A stretch of 64,000 bases of DNA from Hemicordylus capensis (lineage: Eukaryota; Chordata; Lepidosauria; Squamata; Cordylidae). Under the pieces are notes generated by a model. That model was not told the DNA's origin and searched no databases. It saw only the letters and a list, made by a program, of their open reading frames with translations. This document shows, one piece after another, positions 32,211-44,750 of this stretch. Both the position numbers and the translations under genes were made by a program. The stretch is from the NCBI RefSeq assembly GCF_027244095.1, contig NC_069661.1, positions 188,932,501 to 188,996,500 of the forward strand, given 5' to 3'. Positions within the stretch are counted from its first letter, which is position 1, and every line of letters begins with the position of its first letter.

Positions 32211-33737
32211 CTTAACTTGCAGTGGTTTTTTGGGGGGGTGGCTCCAAAGGCCTTTAGGTCTAGGCTCCAAAATTACCTAGTTGCACCTCTGACTCTGTAT
32301 GAGAGCACACTTAATTCTCTTAATTCATGTTGGATGCACACACAGCGGTACTTAAGATCCATTCTCTACATTTTTTGAAGAGTCTAGTCCTTATGTTGAC
32401 TTTTAAAATGAGTGCATGTCCAGTCATTCATATGAGAATGTGTACATGTGCATACAAACAGCTGTACATGCTTACATCATAAATAACCGTGTTGTATTTT
32501 GAGACATTTGGCATCTGTTTAGCTTAACAATTGATGTAAAATCATGTAGCAATTGGTTTCTGTTATTTTGGCAGTAGTACAGTAATTCATAAGAAACAAA
32601 ACCATCTTGCTCAGCTGAAGTTTTTGCTTCCGCACCCCCCCCCCCATTTACATCCCCATTTAGAACGGGGAGAGAGAGAGACATCAGCATCTCTTGAAGG
32701 ATCAGAAGCAAGAAAGAGAAACACATCTGTTTGTGGAGGTATGGGATACACACATACATAGACTAGTAGATGAGGAATAGATTATACTTACAAGAAAGTT
32801 CAAGGAATTCAATGTATGTAATATAATCTTTTGTCAATGATCTTGCAAAAATGAAGTAAAAGAACAGTTTGAAATTTGTAGTATTTAAACTTCAGACAGT
32901 ATTTATTCTATTGAATAATTATATATGATAAAATTGAGCCATATATAATAAAGCCATATATGATAAAATTGAGCCATATTAAATTTGAATCTGAGAAAAA
33001 TCTTCTGCTTCTCTTGGGTAGGATGTCATTTCGGAATGATGGATCTGATTACTGAGTGTTAAAAATCTATTGAGAACAATAACAGTTAAAATATGGTTAT
33101 ATGCATATTCAGGGTCCATTTGGACCATCTCCCATTCCAGTCAGCTTTGGCTGAAATGCTGTCAGGGTTTTTTCGCCTATTTGCCTCACGAGGAGTGAGG
33201 CAGGGAAAGAAGCCCTGAGCCAGCCAGCATTTTAATGAAGCATCATTTGGACAGGAGAGGGGCATGCCTCACATTCACAGATTCCCAACCAGCAAGTTCA
33301 CCAGCTGGGTGTGGGAGGGGACAAGGGGGTGCCTTGCGGGAGTGACAAGAGAGGTCCTTGGTGGGCCCCCAGATTCTGGTGACTTAGAGACAGTTGTCCC
33401 CCCTTGCTCCATTGTCCCTGTGCTCCTGGACAGAGCAACTGTCCATATTTAATTCCAGCACAGAGTTCCTTTAGTGGTTCTTGTTTTGTTTTACTTGTTT
33501 ACTTGTCAACTTTGTTTTTTTATTTCTGATTTTAGATTTTCAGCTCTTAGGGTACAAGGAACAATCTTCTTCATATTTTTCCTATGTAAATTATAACAAT
33601 CTTTTTTGTTGAAAAGTAGTATATAAATAACAACAGCATCTTGTTTGGATGACTGCAATGTTCTCTATGCAATGCTGCACTTGCAATGATGGACTGAGAA
33701 GTTTTGGAGCAGCCAACAAATAAAATAACAAAAACAA
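32211..33737. other. AT-rich DNA without a gene
   Basis: A repeat-like echo of CCATATATGATAAAATTGAG lies near 32925-32980. A hairpin CCTCAC/GTGAGG sits at 33185-33201. The part 33250-33433 ends GACAGTTGTCCCCCCTTGC and may be a decayed relative of the hAT-like MITE at 25662. No gene seen. Confidence 0.4.
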
Positions 33738-33855
33738 TAATAACAACAACATTGATAATAAAATTCAGCAATCCAAGGTCCTTGGGAAGGACGCAATGTC
33801 TAGATAAAACAAATCTGTCAATAACACCTGTCTGACTGTGTAAACAAGAAATAAT
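33738..33855 (+). mobile_element. R4-clade LINE 3' tail, directly upstream of a second copy
   Basis: ACATTGATAATAAAATTCAG, TCCTTGGGAAGGACGCAATG and TGTCTGACTGTGTAAACAAG match the 3' UTR of R4 at 37325-37430 and 21760-21865. No coding part is present. It ends in AATAATAAT, where the 5' end of the long R4 copy begins. Confidence 0.85.
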
Positions 33856-36800
33856 AATAACAATATGGTGAGACGTAACTTTAATAAATCTATACCGGAT
33901 CGGTCGTCGCCCGGGTTAACAAGGACCGCGCCAGGTGCTGGAGTCCCTGGACATCTGGTGGCAAGTGGGCAACAGGACTCAGGATCTTCAGTTGAGCAAC
34001 CAGGACTGAAGACAGCAAAGTTCCTGGAAAAAACGTCGCTTAACCGAAAAAAATATACGAAAAATGCCAACAAGGAAATAATGATCTGCTATTACAAGTC
34101 TAGTCCAACTAGAAGAGGTTATTTAAAAAGAATGTACCAAATTTGGAAAGAGAAGCATCCAGATACAGAAATAACAGAACAAAGGCTAGCAGACCAGAGA
34201 AGATTCATAATAAGAAATAAAGTATTCACAGGAGTTGAGCTGGAAGAACTGCAAAGAGCAACAAGGCTCAAGATATGGAAAAAGAATCACCACCAACTGA
34301 AGCAGTTGCTCAGGTGCAGGTGGAGGAGGTGTTGGAAACAGAGGATACCTCCGTTGCTGAACTGTTTCAAAATCAAAACCAGGCAACCTCCCCTTTGCCT
34401 TCACCTCAAAAACCCAAATGCCGTTTAACAGAAAAGCAACAAGAACTAAAGCAAAAAATAACTGAGCACATGAACCAAGCAACCACCAGGGTTCGACTTC
34501 CAGCTCTAAAAACAGTTGCCAAAAAACAACTTGCTCAGGTATTAAAAGATGTCAATGCTGCACTTGCAGAAATAACAACCAATAATTTGCAAGAAACAAA
34601 CCAACTAATGTACAGTGCAGCAACAATAACAACACAAGAGCTCGGATATAAGATCAATGGACCTGTAAAAAAAGAAAGTAGTACATCACCTAAATGGAAG
34701 CTTAGATTAGAAAATAAAATCTCCAGGCTTAGATCAGATGCTAGTAAATTGAAAGATATGAAAGACAAGAAGCTGAAGAATGAAAACACCAAACAGTATC
34801 TGATCCAAAAATACCACCTAGATTCAAGGAAAATTAGAGAAGTCCTGGAAATAATAAAGCAGCAAATAACAGCAGTGTCAAAGAAGATTAGCAGATATGA
34901 AACCAGAACTACACAACACAGGCAGAATCTCCAATTCCAGTCGAATCAGAGACGTTTCTAACAAAGCATAGAAGGAGAAACTGCAAGAAACATAGAAACA
35001 CCAAATAAAGAAGAAACAGTGCAATTCTGGGGGAAATTATGGGACAATCCAATAGATTATAATAAAAAAAGCAGGCTGGATGAAAGAGGTCAAAAAATGT
35101 AAGCAACAAATGCAAGATCTAATAATAACACAAGAATTAATAAGTGAAAGAGCAAAGAAAATTAAAAATTGGACTGCTCCAGACGACAATGAACTGCATG
35201 GCTTTTGGCTTAAACACCTAACAAGCCTTCATAAACAACTATCAAAACAGTTCAATCACATTTTGCAAGGTGGTGATATTGAACAATGGCTAACAACTGG
35301 GAAAACTCATCTCATCATGAAAGAACTAGCAAAAGGTGCAGTTCCAAGTAATTATAGACCAATAACCTGTCTGCCAACCATGTTCAAATTATTAACTGGA
35401 ATAATAGCAGATGAAGTCATGCAACACTTATTAACTAACAGACAGCTTCCAGTTGAACAGAAAGGAAATTGCCCGAACACCAGAGGCACAAAAGACCAGC
35501 TGCTGATTGACAAAATGATCTTAGAAAACTGCAAGACAAGAAAAACCATTCTAAGTGTTGCATGGATTGACAACAAGAAAGCCTTCAATTCATTGCCTCA
35601 CACATGGATACTAAAATGTTTAGAAACAACTGGTGTCAGCAAAAACATTCAGATATTTATTTAAAAAGCAATGAGCATGTGGAGTACACAGTTAACAATC
35701 AATGGCGAGACACTTGGACAGGTTAGCATTAGAAGAGGCATTTCCCAAGGGGACTCACTATCCCCTCTGTTGTTTGTAATCGCCATGACCCCACTTTCAC
35801 AAATACTAAACAAAACAGGCCTCGGATACCAAAGATCTAAAACATCAAGTAAAATCAACCACCTGCTATATATAGACGATCTGAAGTTGTATGGAAAGTC
35901 CCAGTCAGAAATCGAATCACTGCTAAACACTGTCCGTATATTCAGTAGCGATATAGCAATGGAGTTTGGACTAGACAAGTGTGCTGCATTAATAATGAAC
36001 AGAGGGAAAATAACAAAAACAGAAGGAATAGAACTGCCCAATGGAAGCAACATCAAGAACCCGGAAGAGAAAAAACATTAAAAATACTTGGGCATTCTCC
36101 AGGCTGATAACATCGCACACACTGAAGTTAAAAGAAAAATTGGAAGTGAATACATCAGGAGAGTTAGAAAAATCCTCAAGTCCAAACTCAATGGTGGGAA
36201 CACCATACAAGCCATAAACACCTGGGCTATACCTATTATCAGATACACTGCAGGAATAATAGACTGGACCCAGGCAGAGCTAGAGATGCTAGATCGTAAG
36301 ACCAGGAAAATCATGACCATCAATCATGCTCTGCACCCCCGCTGTGATGTCAATAGGCTATACCTCCCTCGCAGCTCAGGTGGAAGAGGAAGGCTGCAAG
36401 TCCATCAAACAGTAGAGGAGGAAAAAGGAGGCCTTGAAGAATATATCAAGGACAGTGAAGAAGATGCACTTCAAATGGTCAATAATGAGAAACTATTCAA
36501 CACCAATGAAACAAAGCAGGCCTACAAGAAAGAACAAGTCAAGAACCGAGCAGAAAAATGGAAAAATAAGCCACTGCATGGTCAATATTTGGACAATATA
36601 ACTGGAAAATCAGGCATCAGCAAGACCTGGCAATGGCTTAAGAATGGCAACTTGAAGAAAGAAACAGAGGGTTTAATACTGGCTGCACAAGAACAGGCAC
36701 TAAGAACAAACGCAATAAGAGCAAAAGTCGAAAAATCAACCACAAACAGCAAGTGCCACCTTTGTAAAGAAGCAGATGAAACCGTGGACCACCTAATCAG

Positions 36801-37442
36801 CTGTTGTAAAAAGATTGCACAGACTGACTACAAACAAAGGCATGACAAGGTAGCAGGGATGATACACTGGAACGTCTGCAAAAAGTACAAACTACCTGTA
36901 GCCAAACATTGGTGGGACCATAAAATTGAAAAAGTTGTAGAAAATGAAGATGTAAAAATATTATAGGGCTTCCGACTACAAACAGACAATCATCTATCAC
37001 ATAATACACCAGATATAACTGTAGTCGAGAAGAAAGAATAACAAGTTAAAATAATCAACATAGCAATACCAGGGGATAGCAGAATAGAAGAAAAAGAAAT
37101 AGAAAAAATCACCAAATACAAAGATCTACAAACTGAAATTGAAAGGCTGTGGCAGAAAAAGACCAAAATAATCCCAGTGGTAATTGGCGCCCTGGGTGCA
37201 GTTCCAAAAGACCTTGAAGAGCACCTCAACACCATAGGGGCCACAGAAATCACCATCAGCCAATTACAAAAAGCAGCTTTACTGGGAACAGCCTATATTC
37301 TGCGACGATATCTATAATAACAGCAACAACATTGATAATAAAATTCAGCCATCCCAGGTCCTTGGGAAGGACTCAATGTCTAGATAAAACAAACCAGTCA
37401 ATAACAACTGTCTGTGTGAACAACAAACAACAACAACAATAA
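33856..37442 (+). mobile_element. R4/Dong-clade LINE, nearly full length
   Basis: A first ATG lies at 33865 (MVRRNFNKSIPDRS), followed by a Lys-rich N-terminal region. The reverse transcriptase spans about 35150-36100: KNWTAPDDNELHGFWLKH, SNYRPITCLPTMFKLL, VAWIDNKKAFNSLPH, GISQGDSLSPLLF and the catalytic YIDD at about 35870. The C-terminal region has CHLCKEADETVDHLISCC (36755-36805) and restriction-like endonuclease pieces, including TPDITVVE, IAIPGDSRIEEKE and KYKDLQTEIERL. The element is broken by about two frameshifts (near 34265 and 34960) and in-frame stops (35662, 36079, 36964, 37039). About 3.6 kb; family usual length is around 4 kb or somewhat more. Confidence 0.9.
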
Positions 37443-37907
37443 TAATTGTTGTTACAGACTATCGCAGCAAGCTTACTAACAGAGACTAGGTGTACAGAAC
37501 ACATTTCACCTGTTTTAAAACAACTTTATTAGCTCGTGGTCCATTTCAAAGCTCAGTCCAAGGTGCTGCTGGGCTCCTGCATTTAATGCGTTAAGGGCTA
37601 AAAATCCACAATTGTTGACTTGACTTACTTGCTAGCCATTATCTGTTATTGCCACCAACCTTCTTTCTTTTCTCGAGTCCTCCAGCGTTTGTAGAGGTTT
37701 TGTGAGAGCAGCAGGGTCCTGGAATATTTGTTTGTTTGTTTATCAATCATATTTATATACCACCTGATATGTACATCTCTAGGCTGTGATGATATTAAGC
37801 AGCAGGAACCTCTCCCACTACTCAGAAGGGCTGCTGTGTTTTTTACCTTCTCAAAAATGGAAGTGGAAACATTACTTCTGGGAAGACCTATGTAGTTCTG
37901 TGTGTCA
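37443..37907. other. Unassigned DNA
   Basis: TTTGTTTATCAATCATATTT and ATATACCACCTGATATG near 37735-37780 suggest another LINE-type tail fragment. No gene seen. Confidence 0.35.
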
Positions 37908-38406
37908 TATGAACATCCCTGCTGAATCAGGCCCAAGGCCTATCTAGTCCAGCATCCTGTTTCCCACAGTGGCTCACCAGATGGAAGCCCACAGGCAAGT
38001 GGTAAAGGCATGCTGCCTCTCCTGAGCACAACGGGGTCAGGATGTATCAGGGAAGTGTGCTTCCACACTTCCTGCGTTGTGACACCGCAGTCCCTATGCG
38101 AACAGCAGGGTGCCATACATATTTCCAATGCCTTGCTGCAAATTTAATCACTGTGATACAGAGCAAGGACATTGTATATCCAGCGTGAAAAAGTTGCTGT
38201 TTTGGGGGGTTGTTAGTTGCTGCAAGACTGCTCCCCCTGATGTTTATGTGCCAAATGCGACTTGTCCAAACAGAGGCATTTTACTGCTGTTCCAGCAGCT
38301 AGTCTGGAAATCGCCCTGTTGTTGCTCCTCTGCAACTGGTATTCAGAAGCAGAAGGTACCCCATAGCCAACAGTCATTGATAGACTTGCCCTCCATGAAT
38401 TTGTCT
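37908..38406 (-). mobile_element. CR1 LINE 3' end, interrupted
   Basis: The minus strand has the CR1 3' end CTGGACTAGATAGGCCTTGG and CCTGATTCAGCAGGGATGTT (37908-37955). The stop region of ORF2 is at 38360-38406 (SMEGKSINDC-like in place of SMEERSINGY). Between about 38022 and 38318 lies roughly 295 bp of foreign sequence whose ends show only weak CAGGG-type inversion. Confidence 0.65.
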
Positions 38407-38484
38407 AAGCCAAAGTTGGTGAGGTGGCATCTGGTGAGGTGGCATGTGGAGTTAGAGATTCCTGCCTAAATAGATTGGGGGATT

Positions 38485-38650
38485 CAGGGGTGTAGCGAAG
38501 GGAGAGGGGGCCCATGTTTACCCCTCTCCCTAGCAGCCCCTTGGAGTGAGGGAGATAATGAAGAAAATATGGAGGAGTGGAGCTGGGGCCCTCAGGAGCT
38601 GGGGGTCCCAGCTTCTTTGAACCCATCTGCTCAGTTATAGCTATGCTCCG
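38485..38650. mobile_element. hAT-like MITE, CAGGGGYGTA family (diverged)
   Basis: The left end CAGGGGTGTAGCGAAGGGAG and right end CAGTTATAGCTATGCTCCG resemble the termini at 25662 and 46212. GGGGGCCCATGTTTACCCC follows the family interior. No 8-bp duplication is recognisable, so the limits are less certain. Confidence 0.5.
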
Positions 38651-39592
38651 GGGACTGCCACACGGGCCTGCCTAGCTATTAAGAACCTCATTAGAAGCCC
38701 TTCTTCAAGTCTCCTCTCTTCAGAAGTCAGATGGATGGGGACCTGTGGAAGGGCCTTTTGCATTTTGGCACCTTCAGCCATTGTGGTCGGTGATGCAGTC
38801 AAACAATATCTGGAAACCCAAGTTTGAGAAACCTTTGACTTAAAGTAATCTCTACTTTGGCTCAAAAACCTTGTAATCTCATACTATAGACACCTGGAAC
38901 ACAAGCTTGTCGATAAAGGCATGCCAGTGCAGTTCATGTGTTCAGCTGAGTAATCTAGTGATGAGGTGTTAATAAGTGATGTGTGAATGTGTGACTCAGC
39001 CCTCAGTAACAAAGTCATCTTTGCTATAGCTCTCGCACTTTGAGAATGAACTCTTCTCGAGGACAAGAGGACAAGAAAAACAGCCAAACCTGCGGAAGGA
39101 AGAAAATGAGGACAGATGGAAGAATTTCTTTTACATCACTTTGAACCAGTGTTTCAGCAAGTAAGGGCATTAATTACTCCATGCATCTCTACAGTGTCAA
39201 ACGGCATGTTATTTCAAGCTACTTCTGTTATTATGTTTTGTGTGCTGGGGATACCACACCTCTCAGAGTTCTGTCTGAGCTCTGCTGAACAAACCACTCA
39301 ACCCCTGTGTGGAAAATGAAGGATTATCCCTCTATGTGTTGGCTTCCAACTGTTTCACTAATATAGGCTTCTCAGAGTCTGCATGTAGCATCTTGACTGT
39401 CTCTCAACACATTCCTTCAGGGACACTTTAGAATTTATGTTATAACTTATAAGGTTTAGTTCTTCGTTTGAGGGGGATTTCCGGTGGTGGTGGGGAATAA
39501 CCTTCTTGATGTACCATCTCCTGATTGCTTTGTTTCATTCTTTAAAAAATTGAATCTAGGGCTTAAGAGTGTCTTGATTAAAAGTGCTGTTC

Positions 39593-39627
<35 letters not shown>

Positions 39628-40497
39628 AAAAGCCATGCAGCACTTGTCATGTTATTTTATGAGACAAGCATTAAATTAGAACATGTGATTATATGGGTCT
39701 GCTTTGGGCATGTCTGCATGGCAGTTTCCCACACTATCATTTTAGCATTAGATTTAAAGTGTATTGGAAGGGTTCCTCAGCAGAGAAGAATCTTCTTTGC
39801 TGCTTTGAAATTGGGAAGCTAGTCATACAGATGGCAGTATGGCTCGTGCGGTGATACCTACAGTAGTTGATTTCTGTCTGTGATGCCAGGAATTTGAAGA
39901 ACAGAATTGTCACAATATCTCCATGCATATCCTGCGAAGTTCAAAGTTCTTGCAGACTTTTTCAAAAGCTCCATGTGGATGTACTCTTCTTTTTCTCATC
40001 CATTACTGCTTGTTTTTCTCCCTTACAAGAAGCTAAGATCTATTTTAAAAGGCTGCCATGAACAGATATTCTTGGGAAAGCAGAGCATTACAGAGGTTAC
40101 TAAGTGAAAGAGACATTTGACTGACAAAATGTGAGCCAGTCATGTTTATCTAATAAAGTATTTCTTTGTGACTGAGAACATTCCAACAGTTGAAAAGAAT
40201 CTGAGGAACCATATTTTATCTGGCTGCTCTACAGAGCTTAGAAACCTCACTCCATAGGTGTAGCAATTTGCAACAAATAGCAGCTTGCAGAGGCAGGGCG
40301 GGGATTGGTAGAAAGACAGCTGGGATGCAGAGGGTTAACCCCACTACCACCATAATCCTGGTTCAGCTCTTACCCCACTCCCCTCTATTTCTCTATTTTG
40401 CAAGGAAAAATATGCACAGGAGATGATTAAATGCCTCCTAGTTTAGGCCTGCACGTTTTAAACACTCTGAACATAGAGTCACTCCACACTTCAACCT
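38651..40497. other. Mostly unique DNA
   Basis: A (TC)n run lies at 39595-39624. Minor open frames lack coding support. No gene or clear transposon is visible. Confidence 0.45.
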
Positions 40498-40978
40498 AGT
40501 TCATACAATGGTTCGGATTTAGGTTTATTGTGGGTTACCAACATTAATGTGATTGTATGAACTCACTCCAAGCTCGGACTCTCAGGCCATGAACCAAGAG
40601 AAGGAGAGCTGGTCTTGTGGGAGCAAGCATGAATTGTTCCCTTTGCTAAGCAGGGTCCACCCTGGTTACATCTGAATAGGAGACTATGTGTGTGAGCACT
40701 GTAAGATATTCCCCTTAGGGGATGGAACCGCTCTGGGAAGAGCAGAAGTTTCAGGTTCCTTCCCTGACATCTCCAAGATAGAGCTGAGAGAGACTCCTGC
40801 CTGCAGCCTTGGAGAAGCTGCTGCCAGTCTGTGTAGACAATACTGAGCTAGATGGAGCTATGGTCTAATTTGGTATTTGACAGCTTCCTATGGTTCCAAC
40901 TTAGTATAGGTTCACATAATCATGCTCATTAATTTGGTAAACCACATTAAACCTAGGTTTGAACCATTATGTGAACCA
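40498..40978. mobile_element. Foldback MITE with a SINE in its loop
   Basis: The left arm GTTCATACAATGGTTCGGAT with TTAGGTTTATTGTGGGTTAC (40499-40562) pairs with the right arm GTAAACCACATTAAACCTAG and GTTTGAACCATTATGTGAAC (about 40911-40977). Both arms begin and end with a GTTCAYAYAAT-type motif. The 5S-tRNA SINE at 40605 lies between them. Confidence 0.55.
40605..40898 (+). repeat. 5S-tRNA chimeric SINE (CR1-tailed)
   Basis: GAGAGCTGGTCTTGTGGGAG, GCTAAGCAGGGTCCACCCTG and CTGAATAGGAGACTATG make the 5S head. AAGATATTCCCCTTAGGGGA leads to a collapsed tRNA part (GAAGTTTCAGGTTCCTTCCC), then GACAATACTGAGCTAGATGG and the CR1-type end CAGCTTCCTATGGTTCC. Full length. Confidence 0.9.
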
Positions 40979-42035
40979 GATCTTCATGTACCAAACTTGT
41001 TTTTCACATGTCCATGCAGTAAACACTCTTACTTGTAAATGGCAGGTATACATCTGTGAATTCACATTTAATACCTGTCTTAGGCTGTGAGCACCATAAT
41101 ATCTGAAGGAGACACATCGGCAAAACATGAAATCTGTCCTCGTACTCTGGCATCTATTCACCATATGTTTAACACCAAATCTCCTTTGAACGTCACCACG
41201 CTTACCATCTGGCACACAGTAAACACACTGAAAACACATTTGTTGTCTCAAGCAGATCTTAGTGGCTGTAGTGGAAAAATGTGAGAAATGATCCATAGTA
41301 TAGAGAAACAAACATAAATCCCTTGTTATAAGGTCTGATGGAGAGAATGAGCCGATACGTGTAGACATGAATAAGCTTATACAGATAGAGTCTGTACATA
41401 CAGTTTAAATTTTAAATGAGACCATCTTTCATTGTCACAACACTTCAAGTCATTCATGTTTTGTGACATCTATTTTGTGACATAGTAAAAAGGATGCTGT
41501 GTAGCCAACAAGATATCTGACTTCCGTCTTATTCATCCCAATGGACAAGGTATCTGTTTAAAGCTGGATAAATCTGAAGCAGCTGTCTGTCCTAACAGCT
41601 GAATTTATAACCTTCAGGAATATAATCCAGTGCCTCTGTGATTTGGCTGTATTGTCCACTCGTAATATTGATTCTATAGTTAGATTTTTCTCATTAGCAA
41701 CAATGTTTAGGATGACAAATACAAAATACATATTTATTGATCTGGAAAGAAAGACCAGTGTGTGTGTGTGTGTGGTGGTGGTGGTGGTGGTGGTGGTGAG
41801 AACAAAGCTTCTCTGAAAAGCCCTGGCTTGACACTAGTTAGGGGAGCTCTGCTTACTGGGGCTTGGCTCAGGAAATGATGCACTATACTTTCCTTTGGAA
41901 GCCATTGGAAGCCTTATTATCTGCTTCATTTGGCACACTGGAGATTTCCTCTGTTCAGAGGAGTACTCACTCATTGACCATCTAACTGGATTGTGAATCC
42001 TCCCTTTTCTTAAAAAACAAGGATCTTATGTAAAG
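40979..42035. other. Unique DNA with a TG/GTG microsatellite
   Basis: A compound (TG)n(GTG)n tract lies at 41758-41798. A 133-codon minus-strand frame at 40967-41368 shows no family or exon signal. Confidence 0.45.
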
Positions 42036-42186
42036 CAGGGATGGCTAACCAGAGGTTCTCTAGCTGCTATTGGTATACAGGCCCCATCACCCCCAGTCAC
42101 AATGGAGAGGGATTTGGGAGTTGTCCAACAGCTGATGGAAGCTGTAGTTCAGCAACATCTAGAGTACCATAGGTTGGGAACCTCTG
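42036..42186. mobile_element. hAT-like palindromic MITE (diverged)
   Basis: It starts CAGGGATGGCTAACCAGAGG and ends ATAGGTTGGGAACCTCTG. Inside, GCTGCTATTGG and CCCCATCACCCCCAGTCACA face GCTGTAGTTCAGCAACATCT. This is the family seen at 15292. The 8-bp flanks do not match, so the copy is old. Confidence 0.6.
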
Positions 42187-43629
42187 AACTAGATTATTTG
42201 GCTGACTCTCTGTAAGGCAGCTTTGTATCTTTGTATGTCCATTACCCCCTCCCAGTGCTTGGCTGAGAGCTTTCAGTAGTTGTTGGAAGGTGGCGCAAGT
42301 TTCCTACATAGTGCAAAGTTGGGAAGGGTGGAAAACACCCATTTTCTCCTCTTAGGATCCCTGGCCTCTCTGTAGTCCTTTGGGGAACAAACATTATAGA
42401 TAAGTTTCTTCAGTCCAGCCTTGCTTGTATCTGCTGAGGTCAAAGACAAGGCTAGCATGTGGCGTGACATGAAGAAGGAATTGTACATGTCAAACTGCCC
42501 AATTAGTGATAATGTAAGATTATCAGGGTGAGAGAAGATTCCAAAAGGAGCTTTGAATGTCAACGCTAAAAGGAAACAGTTTGTATGTCTAACACACACA
42601 CACCCATTTTTGAATGAAGTCAGGACTCTACAGCATTTCACCTTGAATTTAGCCAGTGGAATGAAGTTATTTTTATTTGAAGCAAGCACACTGTGCAGAT
42701 CAGTGGAGGAAAGATTAAACAGTTGAAATAATCTGATACTCTTTTCAGCATGCAACTGGCAAAGCTCCTTGCTTTGATTTTAATCTAAGCCTATACAGAT
42801 CTGTATTAAAACACTAGCATTAAATCAGCAAGCCGTTTAGAGTTCCAGTGTCTACAGTAAAAACAATTTTAAAAAAAAAAATGTACAGCTTCTGAATCTC
42901 ACTTGGCATCAACATTAATAGTAGCAGTAAATGTTTGATAGCACTCCTACAGAGCAACCGGCTACTCCATTCTCAGCTTTCCCTAGACATTAACTGGACA
43001 GCTTACTCTGGCTTTGTTTCTCTTAATGTTTAAGTCATGTGACCTTTAGCGCTCAGTGGACTTGCAACAGCTGTGTTATGGTTTAATAGCTGTCCCACAG
43101 ATACAAATCCCCTTGGCCTCAATAAAGTGAAACTTAACATTACACTTAACCCTTAAGTGGCATGAGTCCAGTGGTGCAAGCTTCTCCTCCCTCACATGGT
43201 GAAACATTGTCTCTCATCAGTCCTGCTCCTCTAGTTAGCTATGCTTTCTCTTTGCTCCCTTGTTTCTGAAATAATCAGATGTGTTGCCTTTGTCCAGTAT
43301 CTTTTCTCTCTGAAAACATCCTGGTCAGCCTCTTCTAATCTGGTTTTTGCTTTGTCACTCAACTGAGAAAAATGCACAAGTCAATAAAAACTCCATTTAA
43401 CATCTTCCTAGAGTATCTCCAAATGGGACTACTTTAAACATTTATTTCCTACAACCCATATGACCCTGTTGACATCTGACTTCAAAGGATTTGAAATGTC
43501 TAGATGGTTTCTGGTTTTGTGGCTTTAGAATAATATTCACTGGGCTTAGGGATGTGTGCATGTGTGCGTGCACATGCGTATGTACACATATGCAGGGGTA
43601 GAATATAAAATACTATGGAAGACTGCAAA
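42187..43629. other. Unique DNA; unsupported 160-codon frame
   Basis: A minus-strand frame of 160 codons (42755-42273) contains SLTSADTSKAGLKKLIYN. It has no motif, signal peptide or splice consensus that I can see. It may be chance. Nothing else is recognised. Confidence 0.35.
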
Positions 43630-44750
43630 GTCATTCACACAATCAAAAACTGTGTTCTATCCAGGTTTGGGAGCTGTGTGTGCTCCCAGTTTTTGGTTGT
43701 GTGGAAGCAAGGTAGGAGGAAAAGCTACCCAGGTTTTCCTCCTACCTTGCTTCAACACAACCAAGGATTGGGAGTACACACAGCTCTCAAACCTGGGTAG
43801 CAGGGGCATATCTATGGTGGGGCAGGCAGGGCATGTGCCCTGGGCACCACTTGAAGGGGGCACCATTTTTTAAAATTAAAAAATTTAAAAAATTGCCGCC
43901 AAAAACAAAATGGCCTCTGCACATACTCAAATGGCCTCTGTGAGTCCCTAGAGACCAGGGGGGGAACCTTTGCAGACCCCTCCACAGCCTTTAGGAAGAC
44001 CCTCGAAGGGGCTACAGGTAAATTTTTTTAAATTAAAAAAATATAATATAAATCACTGTACACATATTCAGATTGGCACTATGTACAGAGAATCAGGGCT
44101 TGTGAATACTGAGCTGAAGCTTATGAGCTAGGATTGTATTCATTTGCTCTTACTTTGCTTCTTGTGATAAGTGAGTTAAATGTGATGTCTTAATAATATG
44201 GCTATTAATGGTGAGTTTGTCTTTGAATCAGTGTGAAATCCTTAGTATTAAGGCGCTGGGAGTTTCGTGCTCTCTTTCTCTCATTTTAACTGTCTTTCTG
44301 AAATACTAGAATATAGTCCAAGCAGTGACACAGTTTACTCTGCATATCCTTTAATTATTTTCAGAGTATCTGGGAAAAGTCAAATTCTCCATTAATTTTT
44401 TAAACTTATGTGATAGTGATGCTATAATGCATAGTAGAGAATTAGACAGGCACTTCTGTTTAGTTTTCCAAGTACACCTCCACACAGTATTTGGGTATTT
44501 CATGAGCCCCAGCATACTGAAATTTGAAGTTTTCCAGCATTTTTTGGTCTGGCTACATCCACTGCTAAATAGTTTTTGAAATATTAAAAGATTAATGAGC
44601 TTGACTTATATTTTTCAGCTGGTAAAGTTATCTGAAAGATGGGTGTCAGATGTTTGGATAGGGGGTGCAATTTCAGTGCTTGCCCTAGGCGCTATTTTCC
44701 CTAGATACGCTTCTGCTGGGTAGAACACAGTTTTTGATTGTGTGAATGAC
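43630..44750. mobile_element. Foldback MITE split by a hAT-like element
   Basis: Apart from the insertion the element is a nearly perfect palindrome of about 206 bp. TCATTCACACAATCAAAAAC and TGTGTTCTATCCAGGTTTGG (43631-43670) pair with ACCTGGGTAG plus AACACAGTTTTTGATTGTGT (ending 44744). GGAAGCAAGGTAGGAGGAAA faces TTTTCCTCCTACCTTGCTTC around the centre near 43735. It is non-coding. Confidence 0.85.
43801..44715. mobile_element. hAT-like element, 915 bp, perfect 8-bp duplication
   Basis: The ends are CAGGGGCATATCTATGGTGG and, reverse-complemented, CAGAAGCGTATCTAGGGAAA. The flanks CTGGGTAG (43793-43800 and 44716-44723) match exactly. The interior is AT-rich without a transposase frame. End fragments of the same family lie at 45757 and 48504. 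Confidence 0.9.

Noticed and set aside
42273-42755. 160-codon minus-strand frame
   Set aside because: No motif, no convincing splice sites or start context, and no composition shift. Possible but unsupported.
43550-43585. TTAGGGATGTGTGCATGTGT as another hAT terminus
   Set aside because: No partner end or target duplication was found; it merges with a simple TG/CA-rich stretch.
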